Assembly: GCF_020520425.1 (NCBI RefSeq)
Contig: NC_079489.1
Coordinates: forward strand, 22,158,001 to 22,222,000
Direction of reading: 5' to 3'
DNA from: Spinacia oleracea
Taxonomy: Eukaryota > Streptophyta > Magnoliopsida > Caryophyllales > Amaranthaceae
Length of the DNA stretch: 64,000 bases
Shown: piece after piece, positions 1 to 11,188 of the stretch
Position numbering within the stretch: the stretch's first letter is position 1
Layout of the letters: each line of letters starts with the position of its first letter
Made by a program: the position numbers and the translations under genes
The notes under the pieces: model-generated
What the model was told of the DNA's origin: nothing
The model's database searches: none
What the model saw: only the letters and a program-made list of their open reading frames with translations

Positions 1-310
1 GAAGTTGGGTGAAGTGGAGAAAATGGGAGGGAAAAACAAAAACACGTGCCTAAGAAAATCTGAAGTCAAATTATTTGGGAAAAATAGATAAATTAAAAGA
101 ATGAAAAATATATGAAAAGGTTTGACTTACAAACCGGTCATCGGTAAAAAGGACCACGCGAAGTTAACACACCCGGCCCTTAGTTGAGACATGCCAGTAA
201 TAATTTGTACTTGGGACCCTTTAAAGATGAATGTTCATAGTTGGGACCGCCAATTTGTCAATTTTTCCTAATTATTATAGGATTTCCTTTCAAAAATTTG
301 GTTTCTTACC
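1..310. other. Gene-free flank, possible TE terminal region
   Basis: No coding signal is seen. Positions 100-270 contain recurring GGGACC-type phrases (for example near 215 and 243) of the kind often seen in terminal regions of Mutator-like elements. The partner end is outside the window, so this stays unassigned. Confidence 0.3.
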
Positions 311-1040
311 GATATGATTAGGGTGCAAATTAGCCGATAAGTTCGTGAATAACTCGCGAACAAGCTCGATAAAATCTTGTTCATTACCAATTAAAGCATA
401 TTCGGACGCCATTGTGTTCGACTTGTTAATGTTCACGAACATTACCTCGTTTATAACTCGTTAATAGCTCGTATATTTTAATAGAATAATACGGAGTATA
501 AAATTATATGGTTTCCTAAAATCTTTTAATTATATATATGTGTGTATATATAATTCAGCATAACTGTAAAGTCCAAAATTATAATAGAGTACCTATTTAA
601 ATTTACCTTTTATCTTCGTAAAAAGAGAATGGGTTGCAAATCTCGTTTAAAGCTCGTTCCGTTTAGAGCTCGAGCTCGAAATAAGAACGAGCAAGCTCAA
701 GTCGAGCTCAAACAAGAAATTTTTCTAAACTAGCTCAACTCGAACAAAAGATTTTAAGGAAATATGCCCATGGTCCAAGTTTGCATTTAATGCTAAGTCT
801 AATAAATGCAGTTCAGTTTAATTAAGCAAGTTAATTATTCAGTGAGATCAAGTGATCTGAATGCCTAGCCAGAGGCCGCTTCAGTTCAAGTGGAATTAAT
901 ATTATTAATGTCACAACTTACTCTTGACTGAACCCGTAGGGTCACACAAATAGTACGTGAACGGATCAAGTATTTAGATGAATATTATATTCAGTAAATA
1001 CTCTAATTATGTATATTCGGAAATGATGGATGTTGATTCC

Positions 1041-3845
1041 TGTAACACCCCGACAATTCCCTTCTTCTAAAACAACCCTTTTATAAATATAACTATAGAG
1101 AATTATCAAGACATTATCGACCGTGTGAAAACGTACAGCTTAATCAGAATTTTGCAGCGGAAAACATAAAACTAACTTTTAGGTTCATAAATAATCGACT
1201 ACATATTAAGTCCAAAACCAATTAACGGAAATAAGGAAATACGAATAGTACGACAACTTTCAAATCTAAGTTAACAAACCAAATCACTTAATAAAACAAA
1301 TATAACTACAAGCTCTCTAATCCCGATCCCAATGATGCATCATCTTCAAACCTGTAGATGGGCAATGCTTATTGATCCTTAGAGACTGCTCACCAAAGTT
1401 GGGTCATCACAGGATCAATAAGGCATAGCCATGATCAACACACACAAACAAAGCACGTAATCAGCAAAGCTGAGTACTACATACTAAAAGCAATAATAAT
1501 CCTAACATGATACTACCAAACGAATCATCCTAACATGATACTAATGAACATAAATAAGGGCAGACAAACATGATAATTTGACGACCATACTTGACTAGAC
1601 TAGGTTAGACTTATAACAATAATATTATTTTAGTTGAAATAGACAATGGACCGAGTTTTCTAGCTAGAGGCTTCACTAAGGAAGACGAGGTACGGGCGCG
1701 ACTCCGTAACCTCAGTGACCTGCGATATCGAGGAACGTTTGAATAAAAATAGGACATGGTGATCAATCCGGTCCGAATTAAAGGTCATGGGCTACCACCA
1801 TGAACCCCAACTCCTGTTTGTCCGTCACTTTAGACGTGCACAGTCTAAAGCTATTGCTACTCAGTTTCACTTTACATGATTTACAAATTGAAACTCTGTT
1901 ATGACTTAACAATCACATAAGGCATACAAACCACATGTATTCACAACTGTTTTTATCTTGGAATTAAGTAAGTATCATAAAGGGATCAAACAAGACTCAT
2001 TCCAATTAAATCCAACCTTTCCTTTAATACTGATTAACCCCTCTATATGGGTATAAGGTTTCAACTTACTAAACAAGGTCCTCGGCCCTCATAAAGTAGT
2101 GAAAAGCTAAAAGGGAACAACAATCAACTGATCTGAATCAATATATACAAAGTAATCTAGTGTTCCCAATCAAACATGTTTGCATCAATCATCCATACTA
2201 ACATGTTATAATTCTCGTAATGCAATATAGGTTCAATATGTCCATGCAATAGTATTAAACATGCAATTTCAACCTGACTAAGTTCGTCGATAATATCAAC
2301 ATCACCAAGTTCAACATTACTATCAACATAGCCAAGTTCAACAACAAATTCAACATGGTTTCAACAATTAGCACACATTCCAAGCACACCGGTATGTACG
2401 TACCTTGTGTAAACAAACTGCAATACCACTTTAATAATTCAAAAGTCGCCTAAAGAGAATTCTCCGCCTAAACAACCAACAAATATTCCCAATCAACTTC
2501 TAATCACTCACACAATAACAAATCATTCTAAATACATCCTAAACATATTTAGGACATTCCCTAACATTAAAACTTGAACATTTGATTTCCTAGCATCATA
2601 ATCATTGAATCAATGATTGAAATTCGTTGAAAACTCTTCGCAAACGTCATACTTTAAATTTTCAGCAATATGAAATCGTTTAAAGCTTTCCCAAAACCAA
2701 ATTATCATGCTTAGAACATAAAAATAATAATTTTAATAATTCATAACCATTCTATCATGATTTTAAAACTATTAAAATCTTAAAAATTCATGTTTTAATA
2801 ATTAAAATCCTTATTTTAATTCAATTATATAAATCTGAAAATTAAATTATTAATTATGCAAAGTATATAATCTGAAATTCCTAACTTAATAATAAAACTA
2901 TAATTTAATTCAAGAAACATGGATTAAACTAATAAAACATATTTAATTAAAACATAACTAAAACATAATTTAGTTTAGGGTTGAGAATTAACCAAAAACT
3001 AGAAGAGAAAGAAGAGGTTGGCCGGCGGTGGACTGCGCGGCAGCAACACAACTGGTCGCGGAGGATGGCGGCTCAATGGTGGAGCAGGGTGGTGGCTGCA
3101 CTGGGGCGTGCGTTGGTGGTGGGTAGCACTCGAAATAAGAAAGGGGAGAGGAGGAGAGTCGGCTGGGCAAAGCAGCAATCAACGGTGCAGCACACCGGTG
3201 GTGGTTGCCGTGGTGGTTGCCGCGGTGGTTGAGAACGATGGTCGGCAGCAGGGCACGGTGGTCGTGCGGTGGTGGCTGGCCCGAGAAACAAAACAACGAA
3301 GTGAGGAGGAGCGAAAAAGAAAAACAAAAGAAAGAAAAGAGAAACGAAAGGGAAGAAGGACGACGAAGAAGAAGGTCGAAGCAAAGGGGTGCTTACCGGC
3401 GGCGGGAGGTGATTGACCGGCGGCTGGAGCACGGCGTGAAGGAGGAGAGAAAAACGGCTGTGAGGGTTTGTTGTACGTGAGATTGAAGGAGGGAGAGGAG
3501 TGTATGCTTGCTTGGGTTTCACGTGAATTAGAGTAAGGGAAGGGAGGTTTGAGTTTTTGGGTTTTAATGTTGGGCTTTCCCAAGTGGGCTAGAATTAGGA
3601 TTTAGCTTTTATGATTCGAATCCAAAACTGAATAAGATCGTTTTCTAAATTCAATCAATTTTCGTAATTCAAATTCTTTTCAACTTAAAATTCTAAAATC
3701 ATTTTCGATTTCGTAAATCGTTGAAAATATTAAAATGTAATAAATAAATATACGTTAATTATATATTTATTTCTAAAATTCGTAAATTATTTATTAAATA
3801 TACGTTAAAATATAAATAAAATGTATAAAATTACGGGGGATTACA
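1041..3845 (-). mobile_element. Solo LTR of a Ty3/gypsy chromovirus-type element
   Basis: Read on the minus strand, the element begins TGTAATCCCCCGTAATTTT (3845) and ends GGGGTGTTACA (1041), typical ends of plant Tekay/Del chromovirus LTRs. A perfect 5-bp TSD, ATTCC, lies at 1036-1040 and 3846-3850. At 2805 bp with no gag-pol and no second LTR copy inside, it is a solo LTR left by LTR-LTR recombination. A GC-rich purine/GGTGG block at 3010-3480 gives overlapping open frames in several phases. None resembles a known protein, and they are most likely LTR leader sequence. Confidence 0.85.
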
Positions 3846-3897
3846 ATTCCAGTGGGAGATAAACGAATCATTAAAAGGAAAAGAAAGCATATTTTAT

Positions 3898-4112
3898 GGA
3901 AACGGATATATGGTTCATTACGGTAATATAAATATTATCTAAGTAGAAGATAATACCGAAAACGGAAATATGATTCATTTCGGAAAATATTATCGAAAAT
4001 ATTGCCGGAAACGGAAATATTACCGGAATCGGAAATATTGTCGGAATCGGAAATATTACCGGAAACGGAAATATTGTTTGAGTCGGAAATAAATTTCGGA
4101 ATCGGAAAACAA
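3898..4112 (+). repeat. Degenerate tandem repeat CGGAAATATT in copia LTR
   Basis: Roughly 18-20-bp units built on CGGAAATATTACCGGAA/T repeat about ten times inside the right part of the interrupted copia-like LTR. They may be enhancer-like tandem units of U3, but no function is shown. Confidence 0.7.
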
Positions 4113-4860
4113 ATCGGAACCACGGCGAGCGACAGGCCAGTGAGAAAGGTCGGCCCATCCCTCGAAGAGCCAGCCCACGAAGTGCAGCGCCAACGCCGAG
4201 CACAAGTCCCAGCGTCAGCGCCAGCGCCAGGTCCAGCGCCCCACCTGCTGGCCAGCGCGCATGGGCTGAGAGGTTTGTGCGAGCAAGGTTTGGGCCCCAA
4301 ACTTACTTGCGCGGCAAATAGTCTGGGCCACAAGCTGGCCAGTTTTACTAATCCTAGGTGTTTGGGATTATCCCAAACTTCCCTATCCTAGTTGGATTTG
4401 ACTACCTAGGTTTTCCTATTTTCCTATAAATACATGGTCTATGGTCATGAATTTAGTACAATAATTCATATGCTTTTACCTATCACTGGAGTGAGATCCC
4501 GAATACAAAACCCCTTAGATGATATCCTAGTTGGTTGAACCTAAGGCGGATCGAACGTGTTGTGGACTTTCTACGGAGGGACGACATTATTCGTTCTAAC
4601 TTGTTCTTGTTCGGTTCGGGAGCAGCTATGGAGGCACGCATTACAAAGTATGAATATTATGCTAATTGATTATGTGCAATTAATTTGGACTCTGGAAATT
4701 TATGATTTTTCCGCATGACACTGGATGGTTCATAACCTAACACGAACACCAATATTCCTTAACAAGGTTAGCTCGATAATGTTAATACTCCGCTCATTTG
4801 CATCCTAGATACGATTTGGCAATTGTATGTTTTTTTTTTTACTTTGTCCCTAATTTTGTC

Positions 4861-4986
4861 TATCATTTTTTATTTAATTTTTGGTGTAGAGAGAGCCAAA
4901 AGGGTCAAATGATGTAGACGAGATTCGCTCTCAGGTCTTGGGTGTCACCTCCTCAATACTTTACCAACTAAACTAGTTGGCATCCA
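4861..4986 (-). mobile_element. tRNA-derived SINE
   Basis: On the minus strand a box A-like TTTAGTTGGTAAAG is followed by a box B-like GAGCGAATCTC, then an A-rich tail (T-rich on plus at 4861-4885). An 11-bp direct repeat CTAATTTTGTC flanks it at 4850-4860 and 4987-4997. Confidence 0.55.
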
Positions 4987-5000
4987 CTAATTTTGTCAAT

Positions 5001-5383
5001 TACCCCCCCCCCCGCCCCCCTCTTCCGTTTCGAAATAATGGGGGCGGTTTCTATAAGTAGGTGTTTCAAAATAAAAGGGACACTCTACTTTATTCTATCT
5101 TTGGGTAGATGACTCACCATATTTAATGCATCCACACTCCTCTTTTTCCTACTTTGCTTAAAACATTTCACTCAATCTATTCTTATATTTTCCTTTTACG
5201 CATAAATTTTCACCAACCTATATTTTATTATTCTTTTCTTACACCATTCCACTCAACCTTATTTTTTATTATTCTTTTCTTACAACATTTCACTTTTCCA
5301 TACTTATTTCCTATTTTCTATTCATTTATCTTGGTTTTTATGATTTGTGTAAGGGTCCCCATTATTTCGAAACAGATGGAGTA
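5001..5383. mobile_element. Stowaway/mariner-like MITE
   Basis: Inverted ends: CTTCCGTTTCGAAATAATGG at about 5021 and the complement of CCATTATTTCGAAACAGATG near 5360-5380. The right end reads GGAGTA, the usual CTCCCTCCGT terminus of this superfamily. The left terminus is replaced or expanded by a C-rich run at 5003-5020. Confidence 0.6.
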
Positions 5384-5453
5384 TATATTATCTTGTCATT
5401 CCATAGAATGACTTTCATTTGTCGTAATTAATGACTAGAGTTATTATTAGCTA

Positions 5454-5788
5454 CTCCCTCCATCCCAAAATTATAGTCTTGTATTCCAAATCGAGCGTCC
5501 CATAATTATAGTCTTGTTTCCTTATTTGAACATAAAATACTTCTTGCCCTCATATGGGACCACAACAAAAAAATGCATTGAAAACCTCATCATGTACTAT
5601 ATTCCCTTTCCCCAATTACTTTTTTCTTTTTTACATGTACTTTATTCCTTTTTACATGTAATATATTCTACTTTCTCATACAGATTAGTCATCAATGTAC
5701 TTCATTTCAATTTTTCATACACTATATTCTACTTTTCTTAAAATCCGTGTTTTTAGTCAAACAATACTATAATTTTGGGACGAACGAG
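5454..5788. mobile_element. Stowaway/mariner-like MITE with TA TSD
   Basis: The left end CTCCCTCCATCCCAAAATTA and the right end TAATTTTGGGACGAACGAG form about 25-bp imperfect inverted repeats. TA dinucleotides flank both ends (5452-5453, 5789-5790). It is short, AT-rich and non-coding. Confidence 0.75.
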
Positions 5789-5862
5789 TACTTAACAAGC
5801 ATATCGTTATAAACTAGCTTTTCAACCCGTTTCTAAAAACCTTTTATCCAAACACAGTGTAA

Positions 5863-6536
5863 TAGAGATGTAAAAAACTGACCCGACCCGAGAACCCGAC
5901 CTGAACCGATCGAACATGTAACCGACCATGACCCAAAATTTTGGTTAAATAGGTAACCCGAAACCCGGCATGTACCATACCCGAAAAAATCGATAACCGA
6001 TTTTAACCCGATGTTGTATGACCTGAGCCCGAACCTGACACCCGACCGAAAGATAACCGATAACCGAACTGACCCGACTGAACAATGATCTGAGCCCGAT
6101 ACCCGACCCGACAATGGCCTTAATTAATCCGATATTTACCACATAACCTGTTATTGACTCGACTTGTGGAGTAAATATTTTACGCTTGAATATTTTGAGA
6201 TTACTTAATCAGATATTTACTTGCTTAACCCGTGCCCGAGAGTGAACCTGGCCTGCATTTTAACCGATCCAAAAATTATCCGATCCGAATTTGACTCAAA
6301 ACCCGAAATGAACTACTACAAACCTGACTATATAAGACCCAAACCCGACCCGAACATGACTCAACCCGAATCCAACTTGTACCCTAAATGGGAAAAAACC
6401 CGACATGATCCGACCGAAAACCAACCCGACCGAAGCCGACCTGCCCCTTAGTGATAAAGTGACCCTACACAACCCGACCTAATCACGACCCCAAACCCGA
6501 GACGACCCGTACCCGATGACCTATTTTAACAGCCTA
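5863..6536. mobile_element. Non-autonomous hAT-like element, ACCCGA body
   Basis: The ends TAGAGATGTAAAA and TTTTAACAGCCTA are inverted repeats. A perfect 8-bp TSD, CAGTGTAA, lies at 5855-5862 and 6537-6544. The interior is a degenerate ACCCGA/GACCCG motif, almost entirely in one orientation, with no coding capacity. Confidence 0.85.
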
Positions 6537-7044
6537 CAGTGTAAGTGTGTACCTCGAAATAAAATAAAAACCACACTCAAATCTAACTTTAAGCCTTTAA
6601 TAGTTGTAAGTTGAGGTATTGTATAGCATTAAAGACCTACAAAAATTGCCAAAATACAACCTTATTTTTCACATAGAGATCTTGGATCAACCAAAATCCA
6701 ACACGTGTCGCTCTTCTAATGCAGGCACAACCTATTTGTTTCTGAAACTCTTTGTATAGCTCACAGCCTCAACTTCATGAATATACAGTATATGGTCCCA
6801 TACTCATTTCTTTTGCCACTTTACATTCAACTCTATTTACTTTTTATATAATCAATTGAATTAAACCAAAGTATATTAACCCAAATTCTGTTCCACTTAT
6901 TTTTATATAACACCTTTTCTTTTCTCTCTATATATAGTCTTTCTCTTCCTTAGAACTTCACTTCATTTTCCCATCACATTCATATTTGTAACAAAGAAAA
7001 CTAGCCAAACCAATTTAATTCCCTCCTAAAAGTATAAAAAAAAG
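6537..7044 (+). other. Polygalacturonase upstream region
   Basis: This is AT-rich promoter sequence without a gene. ACACGTGTCG near 6701 contains an ACGTG core of the ABRE/G-box type. A TATA box lies at 6929-6936. About 80-90 bp of pyrimidine-rich 5' leader precede the ATG at 7045. Confidence 0.5.
6929..6936 (+). promoter_or_regulatory. TATA box of polygalacturonase gene
   Basis: TATATATA lies 109 bp upstream of the start codon in a TC-rich context, which is standard plant core-promoter spacing for a leader of about 80 nt. Confidence 0.6.
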
Positions 7045-10000
7045 ATGGAGCATTATTTTTCATTTAATTCAAAGTTTGTTACATTTATTGTATTAATATC
7101 AATAATTTGGTCACAACATTATAGCAATGTAGTAGAAGGAAGAGCTCATTACCATAAGAAAAGAAGTGGGAAATCATTAGTACCTTCATCCCCTGCTTCA
7201 TCCCCTGTACCGGGGGATGACGATCAAACAACACCGCCTTCTTATGAAACCCCGTCTCCTACTGCTCCTTCTGACCCTTACCCTTACCCTTACCCTAACC
7301 CGACCTCGGACGGGCCGTGCATTTTCGACGTGACCTCATTCGGGGCGGTCGGAGATGGAGATAACGATGACACAGCTGCATTTCAGGCTGCCTGGAAAGC
7401 GGCCTGTGCCGTGGAATCAAGTGTTATTCATGTTCCTTCAAGGGGGAAATTTTTGATCACTTCTTCTATCTTCTCTGGCCCGTGTATGCCCGGACTTGTG
7501 TTGCAGGTAATAATCAACTCTTTCTTCTTAATTACTCTTTAATCTCTTTATCATACTGTTATTTTTATTGGTTAAAAAGTTAAAAAGGCCGAACTCAACA
7601 ACGTGATATTCCAAGTAAAGACAAGTTGTTTTTTTCTTTTTAGACATCAAGTTTTCTTAACAAAGTAACAAGCATCACGTACAATGTTTGTTAGAAAACA
7701 TTTTGAGTTTTATTAACTATTAGTCCAATAATACTACATAGTACAGAGAGTGATGGATAACTCAGTTTGTTAGAGTTAGGGATGGCAGCGGGTCCAGGAC
7801 CCTACCCGGACCCTGTCAGACCCTACCCTAAAATTAGGGTATGGATCTTTATTTTTTTAGACCCTATAGGGTAAAGGTAGGGTATGGGCATATGCTGTTT
7901 TTTTTAGGGTAGGGTATGGGCATATGCTGTTTTTTTTAGGGTAGGGTATGGGCATATGCTGTTTTTTTTAGGGTAGGGTAAGGGTCTTAATTTTTCAGAC
8001 CCGTACCCTACCCATACCCTACCCGCGGACCCTTAAGACCCATACCCTACCCATACCCTATCCATACCCTATATTTAGACCCGCTTAAATTTTGTTATTT
8101 TTATGTACTTCATTTTTTTTGTTGGATCTTGATGATGAAGTAGATGATGATATTGACGATAACTACTACTAAAGTACTGAATGGATGCCTATTTATTAAC
8201 ATTAATGTCGTGTAGTTAAGAATGTGGGATTTTGTAATTTATGAGCTTCGTACTTTTAAATGTATTGTGTTTAAGGAAAGACAAGGATAATTTTTGAAGA
8301 CTAGCTATTTATTTGTTTTAAAATGCCTTATTAATCGTTGTTCTTGTATTATTTTTGCATATTACATATAATTGCATACAAAAAAGGAAATAAAAGTTAT
8401 AGTTTTACGCGGACCCGCATAAGACCCTAGACCCTACCCATACCCTATCGTACCCATAGGGTCCGGGTAAGGGTCTTATAATTTTAGACCCTATAGGGTA
8501 AGGGTAGGGTATGGGTATATGTCAAAAAGTTAGGGTCCGGATCCGGATATTACTAGACCCTACCCAGACCCTACCCATTGCCATCCCTAGTTAGAGCTTC
8601 CATCCCGATTTCAGGTGATCTTATTCGCAACAAAACAAAAAAAAAAAAAACTACATAGTAAACATTCGAAAGTCGTGTCGGGTGTAGTAAAAGTAACAAA
8701 CGTATGTGTGTTGTAATTTACAGATTGATGGTGAGTTAATGCCGCCGGAAGGACCAGATTGTTGGCCGGAATCAGACAGTAAGAGACAATGGTTAGTGTT
8801 CTACAGGTTAAATGAGTTTACCTTGAATGGAACCGGAACCATACAAGGCAATGGTGAAAAATGGTGGGACCTTCCTTGCAAACCTCACAAGGTAACTATT
8901 TTTCGATTAACCTCTAATCTAAAATGCCCTTAACTATTACGTAGTCTTTTTATATAGATTGACGTACAAAGTTTTAAAATTTGAATTATGCATTGCGTGC
9001 ATTTATATTGATACTGATTATGTTATTATGTTAATGCAAACATAAATAAAGTTTACATTTCTTGTGTTGTTTATGTGTAGGGACCAAATGGATCAACATT
9101 GCCTGGACCATGTGATAGCCCTGCTGTAAGTTGGAGTAACCATTTCTTACTTTTACACTGTTATTACCATCTCATTTCCAAAATTGAATAAAAATAAAAT
9201 AAAGATTCTTTGTTTAATTTTGGATTTTTGGTAGAAAACCACATCATTAACAATGATTTGATTTCTTGCTATTCATGAAATTTTGATCCTTAAATTGACC
9301 ATTTTGTTTTAACATGTGAATGGAATATAATTGAGCAAAAACATGAACATATTACAGAGGGACATTTTTGTTAAATTAAATTGATATTTGCAAAAGCACT
9401 AATGTTTAACATTTATACAGATGATTAGGTTCTTCTTGAGCAACAATACAAAGATGAGTGGAATAAGAATTCAAAACAGCCCACAATTTCATGTAAAGTT
9501 TGATGGATGTGATGGTGTACATATAGACAAGATCCAGATTAATTCTCCACAAAACAGTCCTAACACGGATGGAATTCATGTTGAGAACACTAGAAATGTT
9601 GGCATTTACAACTCCATGATAGCCAATGGTAATTCACATTATCTTACTCCTTAAAATACTCTTATTCTTCAATGTTTGTCTTCCAAGCAGGGGCGGAATT
9701 AGAATTTTAATTAAAGGAGATCGAATTGACACATATTTTAACGGTTTTCTATAAAATTATAAACAAGGGGCCCAAAGCTCTTATTCGTCCCTTATGTTCC
9801 GCCTCTGCTTCCAAGTGGCACTCGTCTTGTGAATAACTGACATATTGCTTGTTTAATTAAAACGAATATATTCGAATTAAGAAGTGATTAATAAATGTAA
9901 ATTTGACAGGGGATGATTGCATATCAATAGGACCAGGTTGTTCAAATGTGGATATACAAGGGGTGGTGTGCGACCATAGTCACGGGATCAGGTGAATAGT

Positions 10001-11188
10001 GCTATTTTAACGTCAACTTTCCAATAATACACAATTATACACATGTTTTGTCATTGTCTTTAAGCTAAATAACTTCCAAGAAAAGGACCTTTTTGGTGTG
10101 TTTTTGTTTGCTTGGAATTACTATATTTTTTTTAACTTACCAACTTCAATACGTGTCGTTGTGTACAATATTCATGGCCTTCAGTGAAATAAGCCAAATT
10201 CATTTCTAATTTTTTATTATTATCACCTAACCATAGATCCGTAAATCGTATAGAATGTGGATGCAGTAGTAGTACTAAGTTTAGAACATGTTTATGTCAA
10301 CTTATTGGTCCTTATATTTTAAAAGAAAAACGAAGCATAAGTATTTTTGTACAATTGGTATATGATTTTAGAATATTTGAAAGTTTGATAAAAGTTTTGG
10401 CCTAAGGAACATATTTATATTAATTGTCGGTTGGTTTAGTGGTGATTGAGGCTGAACTTGTTAGGGAGGACTCCGTGTTCGTTCCCCCGCAACAACAATT
10501 GGGAGGGGACTAGAACCTATCCACCCAGAACTCGCCCCAAATCCGAATTAGCCATAAGGGTGAACCGGGTAGTAACACCAAAAAAAAAAAATCATATTTA
10601 TTATTAAGTCTCCAGTGAAGCAATACAGTTTTCAGAAAACATAATGAACTAACCAACAAAAATATTTTCCTTGCCTTGTTTGATAGCATTGGAAGTCTTG
10701 GAGTGCACAATTCACACTCTTGTGTATCAAACATTACGGTTCGAGGCGCGTTGATAAAGAACTCAGACAATGGAGTAAGAATCAAGACATGGCAAGGAGG
10801 ATCAGGGTCAGTGTCAGACATATCATTTCAAGATATCCAAATGGAAAACACAACAAACAGCATCATAATAGACCAGTATTACTGCTTCACAAAGGGATGC
10901 AGGAACGAAACATCAGCTGTTTACCTATCAGGAGTGTCCTATAAGAACATTAAGGGCACCTATAACAATGTTCGTAGTGCCCCAATTCACTTTGCTTGCA
11001 GTGATGCTGTGCCTTGCACTAATATAACAATGTCTGAAGTTGAACTTTTACCAGCACAAGGGGAACTTGTTGATGATCCCTTTTGCTGGAATGCTTATGG
11101 GATTCAACAGACCTTAACTATCCCTCCTATTGATTGCTTACAAGATGGATTTCCTCTCTCGCTTGGAGAACACGTCGTTGCTTGTTGA
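7045..11188 (+). CDS. Secreted polygalacturonase, GH28 family
   Basis: Six exons: 7045-7506, 8724-8891, 9081-9125, 9421-9628, 9910-9991 and 10687-11188. All have GT-AG borders and join in frame to 488 residues. Residues 1-32 are a hydrophobic signal peptide; a Pro/Ser-rich linker spans about 47-90; the pectin-lyase-fold GH28 domain fills the rest. Active-site motifs are NTD (273-275), GDDCISIG (from 295), SHGIS (H319) and RIK (353-355). The usual CGPGHG is CDHSHG here, but the histidine is kept. The family hydrolyses alpha-1,4-galacturonan in the wall during growth or separation. Closest type by recall is the Arabidopsis At1g48100 group. The introns hold several TEs, which lengthen intron 1 to about 1.2 kb. 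Intact by inspection. Confidence 0.93.
7777..8589. mobile_element. Non-autonomous hAT-like element, ACCCTA body
   Basis: The ends TAGGGATGGCA and TGCCATCCCTA are perfect 11-bp inverted repeats. The 8-bp TSD is GTTAGAGT (7769-7776) and GTTAGAGC (8590-8597). The body is a degenerate ACCCTACCC/GGGTAGGG motif in both orientations, around an AT-rich centre (8095-8400). It sits inside the box A region of the SINE above. Confidence 0.88.
7876..7981 (+). repeat. Three tandem 32-bp units within hAT element
   Basis: The unit AGGGTATGGGCATATGCTG plus a T-run recurs with a 32-bp period (CATATGCTG at 7889, 7921 and 7953). The near-identity of the units implies recent slippage or unequal exchange. Confidence 0.85.
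9688..9807. mobile_element. 120-bp hAT MITE
   Basis: The ends CAGGGGCGGA and TCCGCCTCTG are inverted repeats with one mismatch. A perfect 8-bp TSD, CTTCCAAG, lies at 9680-9687 and 9808-9815. It is in intron 4 of the polygalacturonase. Confidence 0.88.
10424..10592 (+). mobile_element. tRNA-derived SINE
   Basis: Box A (TGGTTTAGTGGTGATT, near 10432) and box B (GTGTTCGTTCCCC, near 10473) are followed by an A-tail at 10580-10591. Near-identical TSDs of 14-15 bp, beginning CATATTTA, lie at 10410-10423 and 10593-10607. It is in intron 5 of the polygalacturonase, sense orientation. Confidence 0.85.

Larger units (their letters stand above)
752..4764 (+). mobile_element. Copia-like solo LTR, interrupted
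   Basis: The segment runs from TTTTAAGGAAATATG (first TG mutated to TT) to AATATTCCTTAACA, which are inverted-repeat LTR ends. Excluding the LTR nested at 1041-3845, the LTR is about 1.2 kb. A TATAAATA box lies at 4425-4432, just downstream of a GC-rich block (4120-4320). No gag-pol follows; hAT sequence resumes at 4765, so this is a solo LTR. No clean 5-bp TSD is visible, which fits an old insertion. The Ty1/copia assignment rests on general resemblance to Caryophyllales LTRs and is tentative. Confidence 0.6.
319..4807. mobile_element. Non-autonomous hAT-like element, split by nested LTRs
   Basis: The ends are imperfect inverted repeats: TAGGGTGCAAATTAGC at 319 against the complement of GCTCATTTGCATCCTA ending at 4807. 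Both ends are flanked by an 8-bp TSD, gatatgat (311-318) and gatacgat (4808-4815), 7 of 8 identical. The body (319-751 plus 4765-4807, about 476 bp) is a degenerate GCTCGA/TCGAGC motif on both strands, with no coding capacity. An 8-bp TSD and short inverted ends are hAT hallmarks. It is the oldest layer of this nest. Confidence 0.75.
7744..8649 (+). mobile_element. tRNA-derived SINE, split by a hAT element
   Basis: The 5' part at 7744-7776 contains a tRNA-like GGATAACTCAGTTTG box A. The 3' part at 8590-8649 ends in an A-run. An exact 11-bp TSD, ACTACATAGTA, lies at 7733-7743 and 8650-8660. The two halves rejoin once the hAT element and one TSD copy are removed. Its 3' part (TTCCATCCCG..TTCCAGGTG type) matches the truncated SINE at 58332-58413, so both belong to one family. 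It lies in intron 1 of the polygalacturonase. Confidence 0.8.

Noticed and set aside
2981-3583. Overlapping open frames on both strands as possible genes
   Set aside because: They are simple GGTGG/purine-rich composition inside the solo LTR, present in several frames at once with no recognisable protein.
746-4770. A 5-bp TSD for the copia-like LTR
   Set aside because: Flanks AAAGA and AGGTT do not match; the solo LTR call rests on its inverted ends and the continuing hAT flanks instead.
7800-8570. Interstitial telomere-like ACCCTA tract
   Set aside because: The motif is degenerate, mostly period 6 (CCCTAC) rather than the plant 7-mer CCCTAAA. It lies wholly within a hAT element with TIRs and an 8-bp TSD.
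10424-10592. tRNA gene
   Set aside because: A and B boxes are present, but no full cloverleaf; an A-tail and TSD show it is a SINE.
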